64,000 bases of DNA from Oceanococcus sp. (lineage in GTDB: Bacteria; Pseudomonadota; Gammaproteobacteria; Nevskiales; Oceanococcaceae): contig JASBUL010000007.1 of NCBI GenBank assembly GCA_030147945.1, positions 1-64,000 of the forward strand, given 5' to 3'. Below, piece after piece: positions 62,132 to 64,000 of the stretch. The position numbers and the translations under genes are program-made. The first letter of the stretch is position 1. Every line of letters starts with the position of its first letter. A model generated the notes under the pieces. The model was not told the DNA's origin, did no database searches, and saw only the letters and a program-made list of their open reading frames with translations.

Positions 62132-63841
62132 TTACGCCGCATTGGCCATGATCTGCTTGAGCGCACACGGCGAGGCCGGATCAGCGCGCTCGATGATCGT
62201 TGCCACATCGGTGCCCTGCGGCAAAGCACCGAAGTTGTGCTGACCGTCGCCGTGCAAGCGCGAGGCGCAGAATGCCTCGCTCACGGCTTGCGGTGCATGG
62301 CGCACCAGCAGGGCCGCCTGGAAAGCCAGCGCCATACGATCAACCAGAGCGCGGGCGCCAAACTGCAGGGCCTGATCGTCGCCAGGATCAAGACTGCCGA
62401 TCTGCGCTTTGAGCGCATCCAGATAGCGGTCGAGATACCCGTTGCCCCCACGCGCCTGCTCGCATTCGCTGATGAAGCTGTGCACCACCGCCGGGCTCTT
62501 GCCCATCGCACGCAGCACATCCAGACACTGCACATTGCCACTGCCTTCCCAGATCGGGTTGATCACCGCCTCGCGGTACAGTCGTGGGAAGATCGAATTC
62601 TCCATCACGCCGCTGCCGCCAATGCATTCCATGATTTCGTAGCTGTGATTGGGCGCGCGCTTGCAGTTCCAGTATTTACCCACCGCGGTGGCCAGGCGGG
62701 CCAGATTGGCCTCGTGCTGATCGCTGGCGCGGCTGTCCAGGGCGCGTGCCATGCGCATGGCAAACGCAATCGCCGCTTCATACTCCAAAGCCAGGTCGGC
62801 CAGCACATTGCGCATCAACGGTTGATCAATCAGGCGTGCACCGAAAGCGGCGCGTTCACGGCAGTGGTGGATGGCATTGGCCAGACCGGCACGCATCAGG
62901 CCAGCCGATGCACCCATGCAGTCGAAGCGGGTCAGGCTGACCATCTCGATGATGGTCGGCACGCCGCGCCCTTCTTCCCCCACCAGCCAGCCGCGAGCGC
63001 CACGGAACTCAACCTCGCTGGAGGCGTTCGACTTGTTGCCCATCTTGTCTTTCAGGCGAATCACGTTGAGGGCGTTCTTTTCGCCATCCGGCAACCAGCG
63101 TGGCACCAGGAAGCAGGACACACCAGCCGCCGTGTTGGCCAGCACCAAAAAGGCGTCGCACATGGGCGCCGAGAGAAACCATTTGTGCCCGACCAGGGCA
63201 TACAGCTGGCCACCGCCGCCCTCGCCCAGCGGTGTGGCCGTGGTCGAATTGGCACGCACATCCGAACCGCCTTGCTTTTCGGTCATGCCCATACCGATGG
63301 TCGCAGCGCTTTTCTGTTCCACCGGCAGGTCACGCGGGTCATAACCGCGCGCCAGCACTTTGGGCAGCCAGATATCTGCCAGTTCAGGCTGATGACGCAG
63401 ACTGGGCACGCTGGCGAAGGTCATGGTAACCGGGCAGCCGTGCCCCGCCTCGACCTGCGAATGCATGAAGGACTTGGCCCCGCGCACCACGTGAGCACCG
63501 GCTCTGGGATCGGTCCACGGCGCACTGTGCAAACCGTTGCTTAGGGCGGTATCCATCAGCTGGTGGTAAGCCGGGTGATAGCGCACCAGATCAAGACGCC
63601 GCCCGAAGCGATCATGGGTGTCCAGCTCGGGGGTGTAGCGGTTGGCGAGATAACCCAGTTCAAGGTACTCGGCCCGGCCGATATGGGCCGCAAAATCATG
63701 AATCTGCGTAGCGCCCCAGGCGCCGCCTTCACGCGCCACGGCCTCGACCAGCGGCGTATCGGTGGTGAACAGGTTGTAGTCGACCAGCTCGGTCGACACA
63801 TTCTCTACACGATGGGTTTCCCCGAGATGGGCCTGGTTCAT
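62132..63841 (-). CDS. AidB-like acyl-CoA dehydrogenase
   Basis: Starting at ATG 63841 the protein has about 569 residues, longer than ordinary acyl-CoA dehydrogenases, as in AidB. GMGMTEKQGGSDVRAN is the AidB-type flavin-binding motif, and RLKDKMGNKSNASSEVEF and NPIWEGSGNVQCLD are further family signatures. AidB-like proteins bind FAD and DNA in the alkylation response; others in this branch act in fatty acid metabolism. It lies between the desaturase and an apparent enoyl-CoA hydratase, which favours a lipid role. Confidence 0.88.
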   Translation of the reverse strand: MNQAHLGETHRVENVSTELVDYNLFTTDTPLVEAVAREGGAWGATQIHDFAAHIGRAEYLELGYLANRYTPELDTHDRFGRRLDLVRYHPAYHQLMDTALSNGLHSAPWTDPRAGAHVVRGAKSFMHSQVEAGHGCPVTMTFASVPSLRHQPELADIWLPKVLARGYDPRDLPVEQKSAATIGMGMTEKQGGSDVRANSTTATPLGEGGGGQLYALVGHKWFLSAPMCDAFLVLANTAAGVSCFLVPRWLPDGEKNALNVIRLKDKMGNKSNASSEVEFRGARGWLVGEEGRGVPTIIEMVSLTRFDCMGASAGLMRAGLANAIHHCRERAAFGARLIDQPLMRNVLADLALEYEAAIAFAMRMARALDSRASDQHEANLARLATAVGKYWNCKRAPNHSYEIMECIGGSGVMENSIFPRLYREAVINPIWEGSGNVQCLDVLRAMGKSPAVVHSFISECEQARGGNGYLDRYLDALKAQIGSLDPGDDQALQFGARALVDRMALAFQAALLVRHAPQAVSEAFCASRLHGDGQHNFGALPQGTDVATIIERADPASPCALKQIMANAA

Positions 63842-63893
63842 GGCTTCAAATCCTGACTGAATGGGGTAATGGGTAAAACATGCCGGTGCGCGC

Positions 63894-64000
63894 TCATCCT
63901 CGGCGGAACGCATCCAGGCCAAAATCGCCGAAGGGTTCATCGCGCTGGCGCACCGCCTCCTTGAAGCCCTCGCGCATAGCGGTCTGCTGAAAGGCGTGGC
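63894..64000 (-). CDS. C-terminal end of a probable enoyl-CoA hydratase/crotonase
   Basis: The last 34 codons of a minus-strand gene run to the window edge. They read AMREGFKEAVRQRDEPFGDFG before the final Ala-Phe-Arg-Arg-Gly, resembling the C-terminal helix of crotonase-family proteins. Too little is present for certainty. Confidence 0.45.
   Translation of the reverse strand, partial: HAFQQTAMREGFKEAVRQRDEPFGDFGLDAFRRG

Noticed and set aside
61886-63544. Plus-strand open frame of 552 codons
   Set aside because: It is antisense to the AidB-like gene, which has clear family motifs.

Overview
The window is GC-rich, densely coded DNA of a Gram-negative aerobe: cytochrome bo3 oxidase genes, at least three TonB-dependent receptors, Fur boxes and many outer-membrane proteins. 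The mix of DUF1329/DUF1302 proteins, an MMPL-type RND pump, several TetR regulators and lipid enzymes suggests a lipid- or hydrocarbon-using gammaproteobacterium, perhaps near Nevskiales/Solimonadaceae. That placement is inference; no rRNA or tRNA gene was seen.

Layout. 1-5.1 kb: end of a cyo quinol-oxidase operon (cyoB partial, cyoC, cyoD), running on into a Sco-like protein, an MFS carrier and an ABC-type binding protein. 5.1-10.4 kb: GbsR-like regulator with a TSUP exporter, a YceI-like lipoprotein, an SDR, then a Fur-box-controlled ferredoxin-NADP reductase followed by a small membrane protein, a methyltransferase and another small membrane protein. 10.4-18.9 kb: a minus-strand operon of two alpha/beta-type esterases, an M28-like protein, a TonB receptor and an SxxK hydrolase, divergent from a TetR regulator. 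18.9-23.6 kb: ilvD with a divergent LysR gene, two small enzymes and a TetR gene with a clear palindromic operator. 23.6-30.7 kb: a five-gene haem-uptake operon (HugZ, receptor, two-domain HmuY, HAD-like protein, second receptor) behind a Fur box. 30.9-33.1 kb: a 722-residue protein of uncertain role.

33.9-58.3 kb is the most unusual part. Two DUF1329 genes flank a large set of lipid genes under two TetR regulators. The plus-strand operon (38.7-50.6 kb) has a GMC oxidoreductase, aldehyde dehydrogenase, sterol-desaturase-family di-iron enzyme, 3-beta-HSD-like dehydrogenase, two DUF1302 outer-membrane proteins, an RND transporter and a LolA-like protein. The facing minus-strand operon (50.6-56.1 kb) has an SxxK hydrolase, a protein clearly resembling plant cycloeucalenol cycloisomerase, an NTF2-fold protein, a second 3-beta-HSD-like dehydrogenase and a CYP51-ferredoxin fusion. 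Together these look like the C4-demethylation, cyclopropane-opening and C14-demethylation steps of plant/algal sterol metabolism, with envelope transport proteins. The CYP51 gene is broken by one extra base as given.

58.3-64 kb: an AT-rich intergenic stretch with one DnaA box, a PhoD-type phosphatase, Dps, a fatty-acid desaturase, an AidB-like acyl-CoA dehydrogenase and the last codons of a probable enoyl-CoA hydratase. No CRISPR array, insertion sequence or integrase was recognised.
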